Shown one piece after another: positions 41,736-50,858 of a stretch of 64,000 bases of DNA. Under the pieces are notes generated by a model. That model was not told where the DNA came from, made no database searches, and saw only the letters and a list, made by a program, of their open reading frames with translations. This stretch comes from Amycolatopsis acididurans (GTDB taxonomy: Bacteria; Actinomycetota; Actinomycetes; Mycobacteriales; Pseudonocardiaceae). Within the stretch, counting starts at the first letter, position 1, and each line of letters begins with the position of its first letter. Position numbers and translations under genes: made by a program. Location of the stretch: NCBI RefSeq assembly GCF_012328925.1, contig NZ_JAAXLS010000001.1, positions 612,224 through 676,223 of the forward strand, given 5' to 3'.

Positions 41736-43646
41736 GTGTACACCTGGACCCCTTCTGCCGACTACCTCGACAACGCCAACGTCACCCGGCTCGCGCGCGC
41801 CCACGGGTACGACTCGATCGCGCAGCTGCGCGAGGCCTCCGTCGCCGATATCGGCTGGTACTGGGACGCCGTGGTCAAGGACCTCGCACTGCCGTTTCGC
41901 ACGCCGTATCACCGGGTCGTGGACCTCGCGCGCGGTATCGAACACCCCGACTGGTTCGTCGGCGGCGAACTGAACATCGTCGACGCGTGCCTGGACCGGT
42001 GGGCGGCGAGCGCACCGGAGCGGGCGGCGGTGGTCCACGAGGCCGAGGACGGCACCACCCGCACGCTGACCTACCGCGAGTTGGGCGCAGAGGTCGAGCG
42101 AGTCGCGGGTGGCTTGCGTGCGCTCGGCATCGGACGTGGTGACGCGGTGGGACTGTTCCTGCCGATGATCCCGGAAGCCGTGGTCGCCTGTTACGCGGTC
42201 GCGCGGCTGGGCGCGGTACTGGTGCCGCTGTTCTCCGGATTCGCACCCACCGCGATCGCGTCGCGTCTGCAGGACGCCGACGCGAAGGCGGTCATCGTGG
42301 CCGACGGCACCGTGCGCAGGCGGCGCGAGGTCGCGATGAAGCCGCTGCTGGACGAGGCGCTGGAGTCCTGCCCCACCGTCGAGCACGTCGTGGTGATCGG
42401 AAACCTCGATGGCACACCGAAGACCGGCGACCGCGACGTGCGGTGGAGCGAGCTGCCCACCGGCGAAGCCGGGGCCGCGGAGCCGATGCGAGCCACGGAC
42501 ACCTTGCTGCTGGCCTACACCTCCGGCACGACCGGGCGTCCGAAGGGCGCGGTGCACACCCACGCCGGGTTCCTGGTCAAGACCGCCAGCGAGGTCGCCT
42601 ACTCGTTCGACATCGGCGAGGACGGCGTGTTCTGCTGGGTCACCGACATGGGCTGGATCATGGGCCCGCTGTCGATCTTCGGCACGCACGCCAACGGCGC
42701 GACGTTGCTGCTGTACGAGGGCTCGCCGGACGTGCCGGGCCTCGATCGCTTGTGGCGCCTTGCCGAACGCCACCGCGTCACCATGCTCGGCGTGTCACCG
42801 ACGCTGATCCGCACGCTGCGCACGGGCGGGCACGACCTGCCGGACCTGTCCTCGGTCCACGTCATCGGCTCGACCGGCGAGCCGTGGGACCCCGACTCCT
42901 ACGAATGGCTCGCACGCGAGGTGTTCGGCGGGCGGGTGCCGATCATCAACTTCTCCGGCGGCACCGAGGTCGGCGGCTCGTTCCTGGCGCCTTACCCGGT
43001 CGAGGAAATCCGCAGCTGCTCGCTCGGCGGGCCCTCACTCGGTATGGACGTCGACGTCGTGGACGACGCGGGGCAGCCGGTGCGCGGGCAGATCGGCGAG
43101 CTGGTGTGCCGCCAGCCCTGGCCGGCGATGACCCGCGGGGTGTGGAAGGACGACGAGCGTTATCTGGAGGCGTACTGGTCGACCTTCCCCGGGATGTGGC
43201 GGCACGGCGACTACGCGCTCATCGACGCCGACGGGCAGTGGTACATCCGCGGCCGGTCCGACGACGTCATGAACGTCGCGGGCAAGCGGCTCGCACCCGC
43301 CGAGGTGGAATCGGTGCTGACGACCCATCCCGCGGTGGCGGAGGCCGCGGCGGTGGGTGTGCCGGACGCGAAGAAGGGCGAGGCGGTGTGGGCGTTCTGG
43401 GTGCCGCGCGCCGGCGAGACCGAGGACGTGTCCGCGCGGCTGCGCGACATGGTGGCCGACGAACTGGGCAAGCCGTTCGCGCCGAGTGTGGTGCGGAAGG
43501 TGGCCCAGCTGCCCAAGACGCGTTCGGCGAAGATCCTGCGCCGGGCGGTGCGCGCGGCGATCCTCGGCCAGGACCCCGGTGACCTCTCCGGCGCGGAAAA
43601 CCCCGAAGCCGTCGAGGAGATCCGCGCCGCCGTGCACGAGGCCTGA
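41736..43646 (+). CDS. AMP-forming acyl-CoA synthetase, acetyl-CoA-synthetase-like
   Basis: A 636-residue ANL enzyme with an N-terminal extension (about residues 1-65, NVTRLARAHGYDSIAQLREA, VVKDLALPF) as in acetyl-, propionyl- and acetoacetyl-CoA synthetases. Motifs: AYTSGTTGRPKGAVHTHAGF, NFSGGTEVGGSF, RHGDYALIDADGQWYIRGRSDD and SAKILRRAVRA with the catalytic Lys. It probably activates a short or branched acid released by the pathway. The start is GTG 41736. A strong terminator hairpin follows the gene. Confidence 0.89.
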   Translation: MYTWTPSADYLDNANVTRLARAHGYDSIAQLREASVADIGWYWDAVVKDLALPFRTPYHRVVDLARGIEHPDWFVGGELNIVDACLDRWAASAPERAAVVHEAEDGTTRTLTYRELGAEVERVAGGLRALGIGRGDAVGLFLPMIPEAVVACYAVARLGAVLVPLFSGFAPTAIASRLQDADAKAVIVADGTVRRRREVAMKPLLDEALESCPTVEHVVVIGNLDGTPKTGDRDVRWSELPTGEAGAAEPMRATDTLLLAYTSGTTGRPKGAVHTHAGFLVKTASEVAYSFDIGEDGVFCWVTDMGWIMGPLSIFGTHANGATLLLYEGSPDVPGLDRLWRLAERHRVTMLGVSPTLIRTLRTGGHDLPDLSSVHVIGSTGEPWDPDSYEWLAREVFGGRVPIINFSGGTEVGGSFLAPYPVEEIRSCSLGGPSLGMDVDVVDDAGQPVRGQIGELVCRQPWPAMTRGVWKDDERYLEAYWSTFPGMWRHGDYALIDADGQWYIRGRSDDVMNVAGKRLAPAEVESVLTTHPAVAEAAAVGVPDAKKGEAVWAFWVPRAGETEDVSARLRDMVADELGKPFAPSVVRKVAQLPKTRSAKILRRAVRAAILGQDPGDLSGAENPEAVEEIRAAVHEA

Positions 43647-43654
43647 GATGGCGT

Positions 43655-43691
43655 GCGGGAGTCCCTCAAGGCGCATATGAGGGGCTCCCGC
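43655..43691. terminator. Bidirectional terminator hairpin
   Basis: GCGGGAGTCCCTCA (43655-43668) and TGAGGGGCTCCCGC (43678-43691) form a 14-bp stem with one G-T wobble and a 9-nt loop. It sits in the 56-bp gap between the convergent ligase and FadR-type genes and can serve both. There is no T-tract, as is common in actinobacteria. Confidence 0.7.
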
Positions 43692-43702
43692 GCGGCGCGG
43701 GA

Positions 43703-44479
43703 TCAGGCGTCGGGGACCTCGATCTCGGTGCGGTCGTCCACCTGCAGGACCGCTTCGGCGTAGGCGTGCACGTGGCGGCCCATGCGGCGGACGGCCGCGT
43801 CGGGGTCCTGGGCACGGATGGCCTCGGTGATGGACTTGTGCGCGCGCACCGTGGTGCGGCGCACCTCCGCGTCGACGAAGTCCTCGTTCTCCGTCGCGGT
43901 GTAGATGGCCTGCGACAGCGCGGTCATCAGACCGGTCAGCAGCTCGTTGTGGCTGGCCGTGGCGACCGCGACGTGCCAGTCGACGTTCGCCTGCAGGAAC
44001 GAGGCGAGGCTGCCGTCGGGGTCGGCGATGTCCTTGTTCGCCGCGTCGAGCCGGTCGAGGTCGGCGTCGGTGCGATGGCGCGCGGCGAGCCGGGCGCAGA
44101 ACGGTTCGATCGCCTCGCGGGTTTCCAGCAGCGCGGCGAGCCGGATCTGCTGGCCGCGGATGAGCAGGCTCACCGACGTGGCGACCGAGTCCCTGCCCGG
44201 CCGCTGCACGAACGCACCGCCCGCGCGGCCGGTCTTGATCCGCACGAGTCCCTGCACTTCGAGGATGCGCAGCGCTTCGCGCACCGTGGTGCGGCTCATC
44301 TGCGTCTGGCTCACCAGCTCGCGTTCCGGGGGCAGCGCGGTGCCCTCGGGGAACTCGCCGTCGAGGATCCGTTCACGCAGCTCGTTGGCGAGCACGTCCG
44401 AGGCCTTGGGCACCTCCATCGGCGTCAGCCGCACCGCCGATCGGATGGTTTTGGGCTCGTGTGCGCGAGCGCCGGCCAT
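43703..44479 (-). CDS. FadR-type (GntR/FCD) regulator, probable master repressor of the island
   Basis: A 258-residue regulator. The winged helix (about residues 25-95) includes LVSQTQMSRTTVREALRILE and LVRIKTGRAGGAFV. The FCD domain (about 110-245) has metal-site residues in NVDWHVAVATASHNE, VRAHKSITEA and MGRHVHAYAEA. GGGAG precedes ATG 44479. Two overlapping copies of the TGGTCTNACC motif lie 18-36 bp upstream, as expected for autorepression. The same motif occurs before six other transcription units, which it probably represses until an acid or acyl-CoA effector binds. Confidence 0.91.
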   Translation of the reverse strand: MAGARAHEPKTIRSAVRLTPMEVPKASDVLANELRERILDGEFPEGTALPPERELVSQTQMSRTTVREALRILEVQGLVRIKTGRAGGAFVQRPGRDSVATSVSLLIRGQQIRLAALLETREAIEPFCARLAARHRTDADLDRLDAANKDIADPDGSLASFLQANVDWHVAVATASHNELLTGLMTALSQAIYTATENEDFVDAEVRRTTVRAHKSITEAIRAQDPDAAVRRMGRHVHAYAEAVLQVDDRTEIEVPDA

Positions 44480-44496
44480 GTGGTTCTCCCAACAGA

Positions 44497-44515
44497 TGGT
44501 CTAACGGTCTGACCT
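44497..44515. promoter_or_regulatory. Double FadR-like operator (site E)
   Basis: TGGTCTAACGG (44497-44507) and CGGTCTGACCT (44505-44515) overlap by three bases, and a half-site-like AGTTACCAT follows to 44525. They lie between the FadR-type gene and the divergent acyl-CoA dehydrogenase at 44590, near the expected start of the regulator transcript. Confidence 0.65.
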
Positions 44516-44589
44516 AAGTTACCATTTTCGAAGTATCGTCCGCGACGTATTGAATCAGTAATTGTCGCGGGAATCCGGGAGGCGCGAAG

Positions 44590-45603
44590 ATGCGGTGGAC
44601 TCTGACCGAGGATCAGGAACTGTTCCGGGACTCCTTCCGGGGCTGGCTGGAACGGTTCGCGCCGGTGGAGAAGGTGCGCGGCTGGCTGGATTCGGGTGAC
44701 CCGGGGGAGTTCGAGCGGCGGTTCGTCGAAGAGGGCTGGTTCACCGTCGGCACGCCGGAAGAGCTGGGCGGTCAGGGCGGCGGGCTCGTCGAACTGGCGC
44801 TCGCGGCGGAACAGCTCGGCCGTGCGGCGGCGCCGTCGTCCGCGTGGCTGGCCGCGGTTCTCGCGGCTCCGTTTTTGTCGCAATCGCCCGAAATCGCCGC
44901 CACATCGCTGGAGGACGGCGAGTTCGCGGTGCTCGCGCTCGACGCGAGCCGTCCCCTTGACGCGGCGACGACCGGGAACGCAACGACGCGGTACGTCCTC
45001 GGCGGGGACCGGGCGCACCGGTTCGTCGTGCCCGGCGGCGACGGTGTGCGAGTCGTCGAAGCCTCCGATGTGGATGTCGCGCCGCGCAAGCTGCTCGACC
45101 GCAGCCGTTCGGTCGCGGATGTTTCCGTGAGTGGCGAGTCCACAGTGGATCTCGGACCGCTCGCCCTGCGTGCTGCCGTTCTCGTCGCGGCGGACAGCCT
45201 GGGCGCGGCGGAGCGGATGCTGGAGCTGGCGGTGGACTACAGCAAGCAGCGCCAGCAGTTCGGCGTGCCGATCGGCTCGTTCCAGGCGGTCAAGCACGCC
45301 GCCGCGCAGATGCTGGTCGACGTCGAAGCGGCGCGGTCGCTGGTCTACTACGCGGCCGCGTCGGTCGAGCAGGGGCACGAGGAGTGCGCGCTGCACGCGG
45401 CGGCGGCGAAGGCGCAGGTGTGTGCGGCGGCGGAGCGCGCGGCCGATGCGGCGCTGACGCTGCACGGCGCGATCGGTTACACGTGGGAGCACGACCTGCA
45501 GCTGTTCTACAAGCGCGCCAAGTTCAACAATATGCTTTTCGGATCGCCGGCCGTGTGGAACGAGCGGCTCGCCGCCGCGTTGCCGCTGGTCCCGGCGGCC
45601 TAG
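44590..45603 (+). CDS. Acyl-CoA dehydrogenase, short FadE-type subunit
   Basis: A 337-residue acyl-CoA-dehydrogenase-fold protein, shorter than the usual 380-400. The N-terminal RWTLTEDQELFRDSFRGWLE is typical, but the central beta-domain is reduced. The C-terminal helical domain (SKQRQQFGVPIGSFQAVKH, HGAIGYTWEHDLQLFYKRAK) is intact. Short FadEs of this kind form alpha2beta2 heterotetramers with a full-length partner in actinobacterial steroid and alicyclic pathways; the adjacent gene at 45664 could be that partner. A 7-bp stem (CCGCGAC/GTCGCGG, 44540-44570) lies in its leader. GGGAGG precedes the ATG. Confidence 0.87.
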   Translation: MRWTLTEDQELFRDSFRGWLERFAPVEKVRGWLDSGDPGEFERRFVEEGWFTVGTPEELGGQGGGLVELALAAEQLGRAAAPSSAWLAAVLAAPFLSQSPEIAATSLEDGEFAVLALDASRPLDAATTGNATTRYVLGGDRAHRFVVPGGDGVRVVEASDVDVAPRKLLDRSRSVADVSVSGESTVDLGPLALRAAVLVAADSLGAAERMLELAVDYSKQRQQFGVPIGSFQAVKHAAAQMLVDVEAARSLVYYAAASVEQGHEECALHAAAAKAQVCAAAERAADAALTLHGAIGYTWEHDLQLFYKRAKFNNMLFGSPAVWNERLAAALPLVPAA

Positions 45604-45629
45604 ACTTTTGGTCAGTCCTTTAGTACAGT
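45601..45629 (+). promoter_or_regulatory. Promoter with FadR-like operator (site F)
   Basis: TAGACT (45601-45606) and TACAGT (45624-45629) are 17 bp apart and resemble the promoter at site C. The operator-like TGGTCAGTCCT (45609-45619) lies in the spacer but matches the TGGTCTNACCA consensus at only 7 of 10 fixed positions. It is upstream of the eight-gene ring-opening operon. The -35 box overlaps the preceding stop codon. Confidence 0.45.
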
Positions 45630-45663
45630 TAGTCCATATCCAGTGCGGGGTAGGAGACTTGCT

Positions 45664-46830
45664 GTGGACTTTGAGCTGACCGAGGATCAGGCCACCATCA
45701 GGGCGGCGGTGGCCGAACTGGCGGGCAAATTCGGTGACGAGTACTGGCTGGACAAGGACGAGGCGCACGAGTTCCCGACCGAGTTCTACGACGCGTTCGC
45801 CAAGGGCGGCTGGCTGGGCATCACCACGCCGGAGGAGTACGGCGGGCACGGGTTCGGCATCACCGAGGCCTCGATCCTGCTCGAGGAGGTGTCGGCCTCC
45901 GGCGGTGGCATGAACGCCGCGAGCTCGATGCACCTGTCGATTTTCGGGATGCACCCGGTGATCGTGCACGGCTCGGAGGAACTCAAGCGCCGCACCCTGC
46001 CGCGCATCGTCAACGGGGACCTGCACGTGTGTTTCGGTGTCACCGAACCGGGCGCGGGCCTGGACACCACGAAGATCACCACGTTCGCCAAGCGGGACGG
46101 CGACCACTACGTCGTCAACGGCCGCAAGGTGTGGATCTCCAAGGCCATGGAGTCGGAGAAGGTCCTCCTGCTCACGCGCACCACGAAGTTCGAGGACGCG
46201 AAGAAGAAGACCGACGGGCTGACGCTGTTCCTCACCGATCTCGACCGCGACCACGTGGACATCCGGCCCATCCGCAAGATGGGCCGCAACGCGGTGACGT
46301 CGAACGAGTTGTTCATCGACAACCTGCGGATCCCCGTGGAGGACCGGGTCGGTGCGGAGGGGCAGGGCTTCAAGTACATTTTGGACGGTCTGAACCCGGA
46401 GCGGATGCTCGTGGCCGCCGAGGCGCTGGGCCTGGGCCGGGCGGCGCTCAAGCGTGCGGTGCGCTACGGCAACGAGCGCGAGGTGTTCGGCCGTCCGATC
46501 GGCATGAACCAGGGACTGCAGTTCCCGCTGGCCGACTCGCTGGCGCGCCTGGACGCGGCGGAACTGGCGCTGCGCAAGGCGACCTGGCTCTACGACAACG
46601 GAAAACCGTGTGGCCGCGAGGCGAACACGGCGAAGTACCTGTGCGCGGACGCCGGTTTCCAGGCCGCCGACCGTGCACTGCAGACCCACGGCGGCATGGG
46701 GTATTCGGAGGAGTACCACGTCGCCCGCTACTTCCGTGAGGCGCGGCTGCTCAGGATCGCGCCGCTGAGTCAGGAGATGGTGCTCAACTATCTCGGCTCG
46801 CACGTGCTCGGACTTCCCAGGAGCTACTGA
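45664..46830 (+). CDS. Acyl-CoA dehydrogenase
   Basis: A 388-residue FAD enzyme. Motifs: VCFGVTEPGAGLDTTKITTF, VVNGRKVWISKAMES, RPIGMNQGLQFPLADS and THGGMGYSEEYHVARYFREA, ending IAPLSQEMVLNYLG. The IAPLSQEM ending replaces the canonical YEGT.EIQ with its catalytic Glu, as in several FadE groups for branched or cyclic acyl-CoA. GTG 45664 lies 9 nt after TAGGAG. It begins an operon of eight genes and its stop overlaps the next start (TGATG). Confidence 0.9.
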   Translation: MDFELTEDQATIRAAVAELAGKFGDEYWLDKDEAHEFPTEFYDAFAKGGWLGITTPEEYGGHGFGITEASILLEEVSASGGGMNAASSMHLSIFGMHPVIVHGSEELKRRTLPRIVNGDLHVCFGVTEPGAGLDTTKITTFAKRDGDHYVVNGRKVWISKAMESEKVLLLTRTTKFEDAKKKTDGLTLFLTDLDRDHVDIRPIRKMGRNAVTSNELFIDNLRIPVEDRVGAEGQGFKYILDGLNPERMLVAAEALGLGRAALKRAVRYGNEREVFGRPIGMNQGLQFPLADSLARLDAAELALRKATWLYDNGKPCGREANTAKYLCADAGFQAADRALQTHGGMGYSEEYHVARYFREARLLRIAPLSQEMVLNYLGSHVLGLPRSY

Positions 46831-47570
46831 TGTTTCGACTTGACGGCCGCGCGGCGCTGGTGACCGGCGCCGGAGGCGGGATCGGAGCGGCGGTCGCGAA
46901 AGCGTTCGCCACTGCCGGGGCGAAGGTGCTCGTCACCGACATCGACGAGGCGGCGGCGAAGGCGACCGCCGAGGAAATCGGGGCGGCGGCGGACTATTAC
47001 GCGCTCGACGTGCGCGACAGCAAGGCCGCGGCCGAGGCGGCCCGCCGCGCCGCCGCGCTCGCGGATGGCACACTGCACATCCTGGTCAACAACGCGGGTG
47101 CCATCGCCCCGGCGATGTTTCCGAAGCTGACCGAGGAGGCGTTCCGCCGCATCCTCGACATCCACCTCGTCGGCAGCTTCGTGTGCAGCCAGGCGGTCCT
47201 GGAGTACCTGCCCGACGACGGAACCGGGCGGATCATCAACGTCACCTCGGCGGCGGGCCTGGAGGGCACGATCGGCCAGGCGAACTACGGTGCCGCCAAG
47301 GCCGGGATCATCGGGCTCACCAAATCGCTGGCCAAGGAGCTGGCGCGGCGGCAGGTCACCTGCAATGCGCTCGCACCGCTGGCCGCCACCGCGATGACCG
47401 AGAACATCCGCGGCAACGAGAAGCTCGCGGCCAAGACGCTGGCGCGGATTCCGCTCGGCCGCTGGGCCGGTCCGGAGGAGATCGCGGGCAGTTTCGTGTT
47501 CATGGCCTCGGACGCGGCCGGGTACATCACGGGCCAGGTGCTGCCCGTCGACGGCGGAACGGTGATGTGA
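46830..47570 (+). CDS. Short-chain dehydrogenase (FabG-like)
   Basis: A 246-residue classical SDR with TGAGGGIG (residues 12-19), NNAG, Ser in NVTSAAG and YGAAK for the Tyr/Lys pair. It likely oxidises a 3-hydroxyacyl-CoA before thiolysis by the next gene product. The start overlaps the dehydrogenase stop by one base, and its own stop shares a base with the thiolase ATG (TGATG). Confidence 0.89.
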   Translation: MFRLDGRAALVTGAGGGIGAAVAKAFATAGAKVLVTDIDEAAAKATAEEIGAAADYYALDVRDSKAAAEAARRAAALADGTLHILVNNAGAIAPAMFPKLTEEAFRRILDIHLVGSFVCSQAVLEYLPDDGTGRIINVTSAAGLEGTIGQANYGAAKAGIIGLTKSLAKELARRQVTCNALAPLAATAMTENIRGNEKLAAKTLARIPLGRWAGPEEIAGSFVFMASDAAGYITGQVLPVDGGTVM

Positions 47571-48733
47571 TGCGGCACGGACGCGAGGTGCTCATCGCCG
47601 AGGCGGTGCGCACGCCCATCGGCAAATCCCATCCCGAACGCGGCTGGTACCGCGACACCCACCCGAATACCTTGTTGCGCGCCTGCTACGACGAGCTGAT
47701 CGGGCGCACCGGGCTCGAGCCGGGCGCGGTCGAGGACCTGGTGATCGGCTGCACGGCGCCGTTCGGGGAGCAGTCCCGCAACATCGGGCGCAACGCCTGG
47801 CTGCAGGCCGGATATCCGCCCGAGGTGCCGGCCGTGACGCTGGACCGCCGCTGCGGGTCCGCGCAGACCGCGGTCGAGATGGCCGCCGGGCTGGTCGGCA
47901 CGGGCACGCACGATGTGGTGATCGCGGGCGGGGTCGAGCACATGGGGCACGTGCCGATCGACTCGCCGGGCAAGATCTCCGAACTCTACGGCGACCCGTG
48001 GCCGCAGGAACTGCGCGACCGCTACGCGTTCGTGCACCAGGGCGAGAGCGCCGAGCTGATCGCCGATCGCTGGCAGATCCCGCGCGAGGAGATGGACGCC
48101 TTCGCGGTGCGCTCGCACCGGCTCGCGGCCGAGGCGCTGGAGGCCGGGCGCTTCGACGCGGAGATGGTCCCGTTCGGGGACCTGCGGGGCGATCAGAGCA
48201 TCCGCCCCGGCACGGATCTGGACGGCCTCGCGAAGCTCAAACCCGCCTTCCGCGAGGAAAACGGGCGGATCACCGCGGGCAGTTCGTCTCCGATCTCCGA
48301 CGGCGCCGCCGCGGTGCTGCTGGCCTCGCGCGAGGCCGCGGCCGAGCACGGGCTGCGTGCGCGGGCCCGCATCGTCGACCAGACCACCGTCGGCGTGGAC
48401 CCGATCATCATGCTCACCGGCCCGATACCGGCCACCCGCAAGATGCTCGACCGCAACGGGCTCTCGGTGGACGACATCGACCTGTTCGAGGTCAACGAGG
48501 CGTTCAGCTCGGTGGTGCTGGCGTGGGAGCGCGAGCTCAAACCCGATATGGACCGGGTCAACGTCAACGGCGGCGCGATCGCGCTCGGGCATCCGGTCGG
48601 AGCCACCGGGTCCCGGTTGTTCGCGACCCTGCTGTCCGAAATGGAGCGACGCGACGCCGAACTCGGGCTCGTGACGATGTGTTGCGGTGGCGGGCTCGGC
48701 ACCGCGACCCTGGTGCAACGGCTCGACGGATGA
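47570..48733 (+). CDS. Thiolase (acetyl-CoA acyltransferase)
   Basis: A 387-residue type II thiolase. The N-terminal EAVRTPIGK, nucleophile Cys95 in DRRCGSAQTA, FEVNEAF, GHPVGATGSR with the catalytic His, and the second Cys in MCCGGGLG are all present. It cleaves a 3-ketoacyl-CoA with CoA, releasing acetyl- or propionyl-CoA. Stop/start overlaps on both sides tie it tightly to the SDR and the CoA-transferase. Confidence 0.92.
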   Translation: MRHGREVLIAEAVRTPIGKSHPERGWYRDTHPNTLLRACYDELIGRTGLEPGAVEDLVIGCTAPFGEQSRNIGRNAWLQAGYPPEVPAVTLDRRCGSAQTAVEMAAGLVGTGTHDVVIAGGVEHMGHVPIDSPGKISELYGDPWPQELRDRYAFVHQGESAELIADRWQIPREEMDAFAVRSHRLAAEALEAGRFDAEMVPFGDLRGDQSIRPGTDLDGLAKLKPAFREENGRITAGSSSPISDGAAAVLLASREAAAEHGLRARARIVDQTTVGVDPIIMLTGPIPATRKMLDRNGLSVDDIDLFEVNEAFSSVVLAWERELKPDMDRVNVNGGAIALGHPVGATGSRLFATLLSEMERRDAELGLVTMCCGGGLGTATLVQRLDG

Positions 48734-49950
48734 TCGACCTCGCCCCGTTCGTGCCGTCCGGCGCCGGGGTCTGGTGGAGCCAGGCCAGCGCCGAGCCGAC
48801 GCCGCTCGTGCACGCGCTGCTCGACCAGGCCGACCGGATCGGCCCGGTTCGCGCGTTCTGCGGGCTCAGCTGGGACGAACGCCTCGTCAGGCAGTTGCCG
48901 CAGAACGTGACGCTGTCCTCCTACGGTGCGCTCGGTGAGCTGCGCAAGCTCAGCCGCACCGGGCGGTTGGAGGTCGTGCCGTGCCACTACTCGGCGCTGC
49001 CGAGAATGTTCGCCGAGGGCGCCCTGCCACGCGATGTCGGGCTCGTGCAGGTCTCGCCCCCCGACGCGGACGGCCTGTGCTCGCTCGGCGTCGGCGTCGA
49101 CTACATCGCCGACGCCGTGGAGCACACCCCGGTGCTGATCGCCGAGATCAACCGCCGCATGCCGGCCACGACGGGCACCGCGCGGATTCCGCTGAGCCGG
49201 TTCGCGGCGGTCGTGGAAACCGACCGTCCGCTGTGCGAGGCGCCGGTACGGCCCGCCGACGACGTCGAACTCGCCATCGCACGGAACGTCGCCGAACTCA
49301 TCGACGACGGTGACACGCTGCAGATGGGTGTGGGCTCGCTGCCCTCGGCCGTCCTGGACTGCCTGGCGGCACATTCCGATCTGGGCTTTCACTCCGGGAT
49401 GATCTCCGACGGCGTGCTGCGGCTGGTGGAGAAGGGCGTGCTGACCGGCGCGCGCAAGGAGATCGACCGCGGCGTGATCGTCACCGGCGCGGCCTTGGGC
49501 AGCGCGGAGCTCTACGACCGGTTGCCGGAGCTGCCGGTGCAGTTCCGGCCCGCGAGCTACACCCACGCCCCGGAAACCCTGTCGCGGCTGCGGTCGCTGG
49601 TGGCGATCAACTCCGCGATCGAGGTCGACCTGACCGGGCAGGTCGGCGCGGAGCTGCGCCGGGGTGTCTACATCGGAGCGGTCGGCGGCCAGGTGGACTT
49701 CTCCCGGGCCGCCGCGCTGACCGGTGCCCGCTCGATCATCACGCTGCGGTCGCGATCCGGCTCGCACTCCACGATCGTTCCCGCCGTGCACGGCGCGGTC
49801 ACCACCGGACGGTCCGATGTGGACGTCGTGGTGACCGAGTTCGGCATGGCACACCTGCGCGGCTGCGACCTGCCGGAGCGGGCCCGCCGCCTGATCGCCG
49901 TCGCGGCTCCGGAACACCGGGAAGCCCTGCAGAGAGGACGAACCGCATGA
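48730..49950 (+). CDS. Acetyl-CoA hydrolase/CoA-transferase family protein with altered active site
   Basis: A 406-residue protein of the 4-hydroxybutyrate/butyryl-CoA transferase family (two-domain: VVPCHYSALPRMF and LVQVSPPDADGLCSLG in the N-domain, then QMGVGSLPSAV). The catalytic Glu of this family lies in HTEMFSDG-type motifs. Here the motif is HSGMISDG, with Gly223 in that place. Later segments (VGGQVDFSRAA, VVTEFGMAHLRGCD) are normal. It may be a hydrolase, use another residue, or serve a different reaction. It overlaps the thiolase by 4 bp. Confidence 0.86.
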   Translation: MIDLAPFVPSGAGVWWSQASAEPTPLVHALLDQADRIGPVRAFCGLSWDERLVRQLPQNVTLSSYGALGELRKLSRTGRLEVVPCHYSALPRMFAEGALPRDVGLVQVSPPDADGLCSLGVGVDYIADAVEHTPVLIAEINRRMPATTGTARIPLSRFAAVVETDRPLCEAPVRPADDVELAIARNVAELIDDGDTLQMGVGSLPSAVLDCLAAHSDLGFHSGMISDGVLRLVEKGVLTGARKEIDRGVIVTGAALGSAELYDRLPELPVQFRPASYTHAPETLSRLRSLVAINSAIEVDLTGQVGAELRRGVYIGAVGGQVDFSRAAALTGARSIITLRSRSGSHSTIVPAVHGAVTTGRSDVDVVVTEFGMAHLRGCDLPERARRLIAVAAPEHREALQRGRTA

Positions 49951-50846
49951 CCGTGCACATCCGCGAAGTCGGGCCGCGCGACGGGTTCCAGAACGAACCC
50001 GAGCGCATCCCCACCGACGAGAAGGTGCGGCTGATCAACGCGCTGGGCCGGACCGGCCTCCAGCGCATCGAGGTCGCCAGTTTCGTGCGGCCGGACGTGA
50101 TCCCGCAGCTCTCCGATGGCGCCGAGGTGCTGGACCGGATCGACGTGCCGGCCCACGTCCGGCTGATGGTGCTCATTCCCAACAGCAAGGGCCTGGACAA
50201 CGCGCTGAAGGTGCGGGGGAAGTTCCACGACGCCGCGATCTTCGTGTCCGCGTCGGAGACGCACAACAAGCGCAACGTCAACCGCGCCATCGCCGAGACC
50301 ATGGCCGACAACGACAAGATGGCCCGCCGGATCCGGGAGGCGGGCCTGGGCTGCGCCGCCGTGATCGCGACCTCGTTCGGCTGCCCCTACGAGGGCAAGG
50401 TGGAACCGGACAAGGTGCTCGGCCTTGCCGAACGGTTCGCCGAGGCCGGCGCCACCGAGATCGGCTTCGGGGACACCACGGGCATGGCGAACCCCCGCTA
50501 CGCCAAGGAGTTCTTCGCCGCGGCGCTGGAGCGGCTGCCCGGGGTCGAGGTCACCGCGCACTTCCACAACACCCGTGGGCAGGGGCTCGCCAACGCGTTC
50601 GCCGCGTTCGAGGCCGGGTGCACGAGTTTCGAGTCGAGCTTCGGGGAACTGGGCGGCTGCCCGGTGCCGCCCGGCTCGACCGGCAACATCGCCACCGAGG
50701 ACCTGGTGAGCATGTTCCACGAGATGGGCGCGGAGACCGGCATCTCGCTGCCCGCCCTCATCGACACCGCCCGTGACGTGCAGAACGTTCTCGGACGCAA
50801 GCTGACCAGCCATTCGATCGTCGCCGGCCCCATTGACTGGCACTGA
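49947..50846 (+). CDS. HMG-CoA lyase-family aldolase
   Basis: A 299-residue TIM-barrel lyase of the HMGL/DRE family. Conserved are [11 protein letters not shown] (Arg11, Asp12), the metal ligands in [11 protein letters not shown] and the lid Cys238 in [14 protein letters not shown]. True HMG-CoA lyases split 3-hydroxy-3-methylglutaryl-CoA into acetoacetate and acetyl-CoA. In this operon it could act on HMG-CoA or on a larger tertiary 3-hydroxyacyl-CoA left after ring opening. It overlaps the CoA-transferase by 4 bp. Confidence 0.88.
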   Translation: MTVHIREVGPRDGFQNEPERIPTDEKVRLINALGRTGLQRIEVASFVRPDVIPQLSDGAEVLDRIDVPAHVRLMVLIPNSKGLDNALKVRGKFHDAAIFVSASETHNKRNVNRAIAETMADNDKMARRIREAGLGCAAVIATSFGCPYEGKVEPDKVLGLAERFAEAGATEIGFGDTTGMANPRYAKEFFAAALERLPGVEVTAHFHNTRGQGLANAFAAFEAGCTSFESSFGELGGCPVPPGSTGNIATEDLVSMFHEMGAETGISLPALIDTARDVQNVLGRKLTSHSIVAGPIDWH

Positions 50847-50858
50847 AAGGAAAGCACC

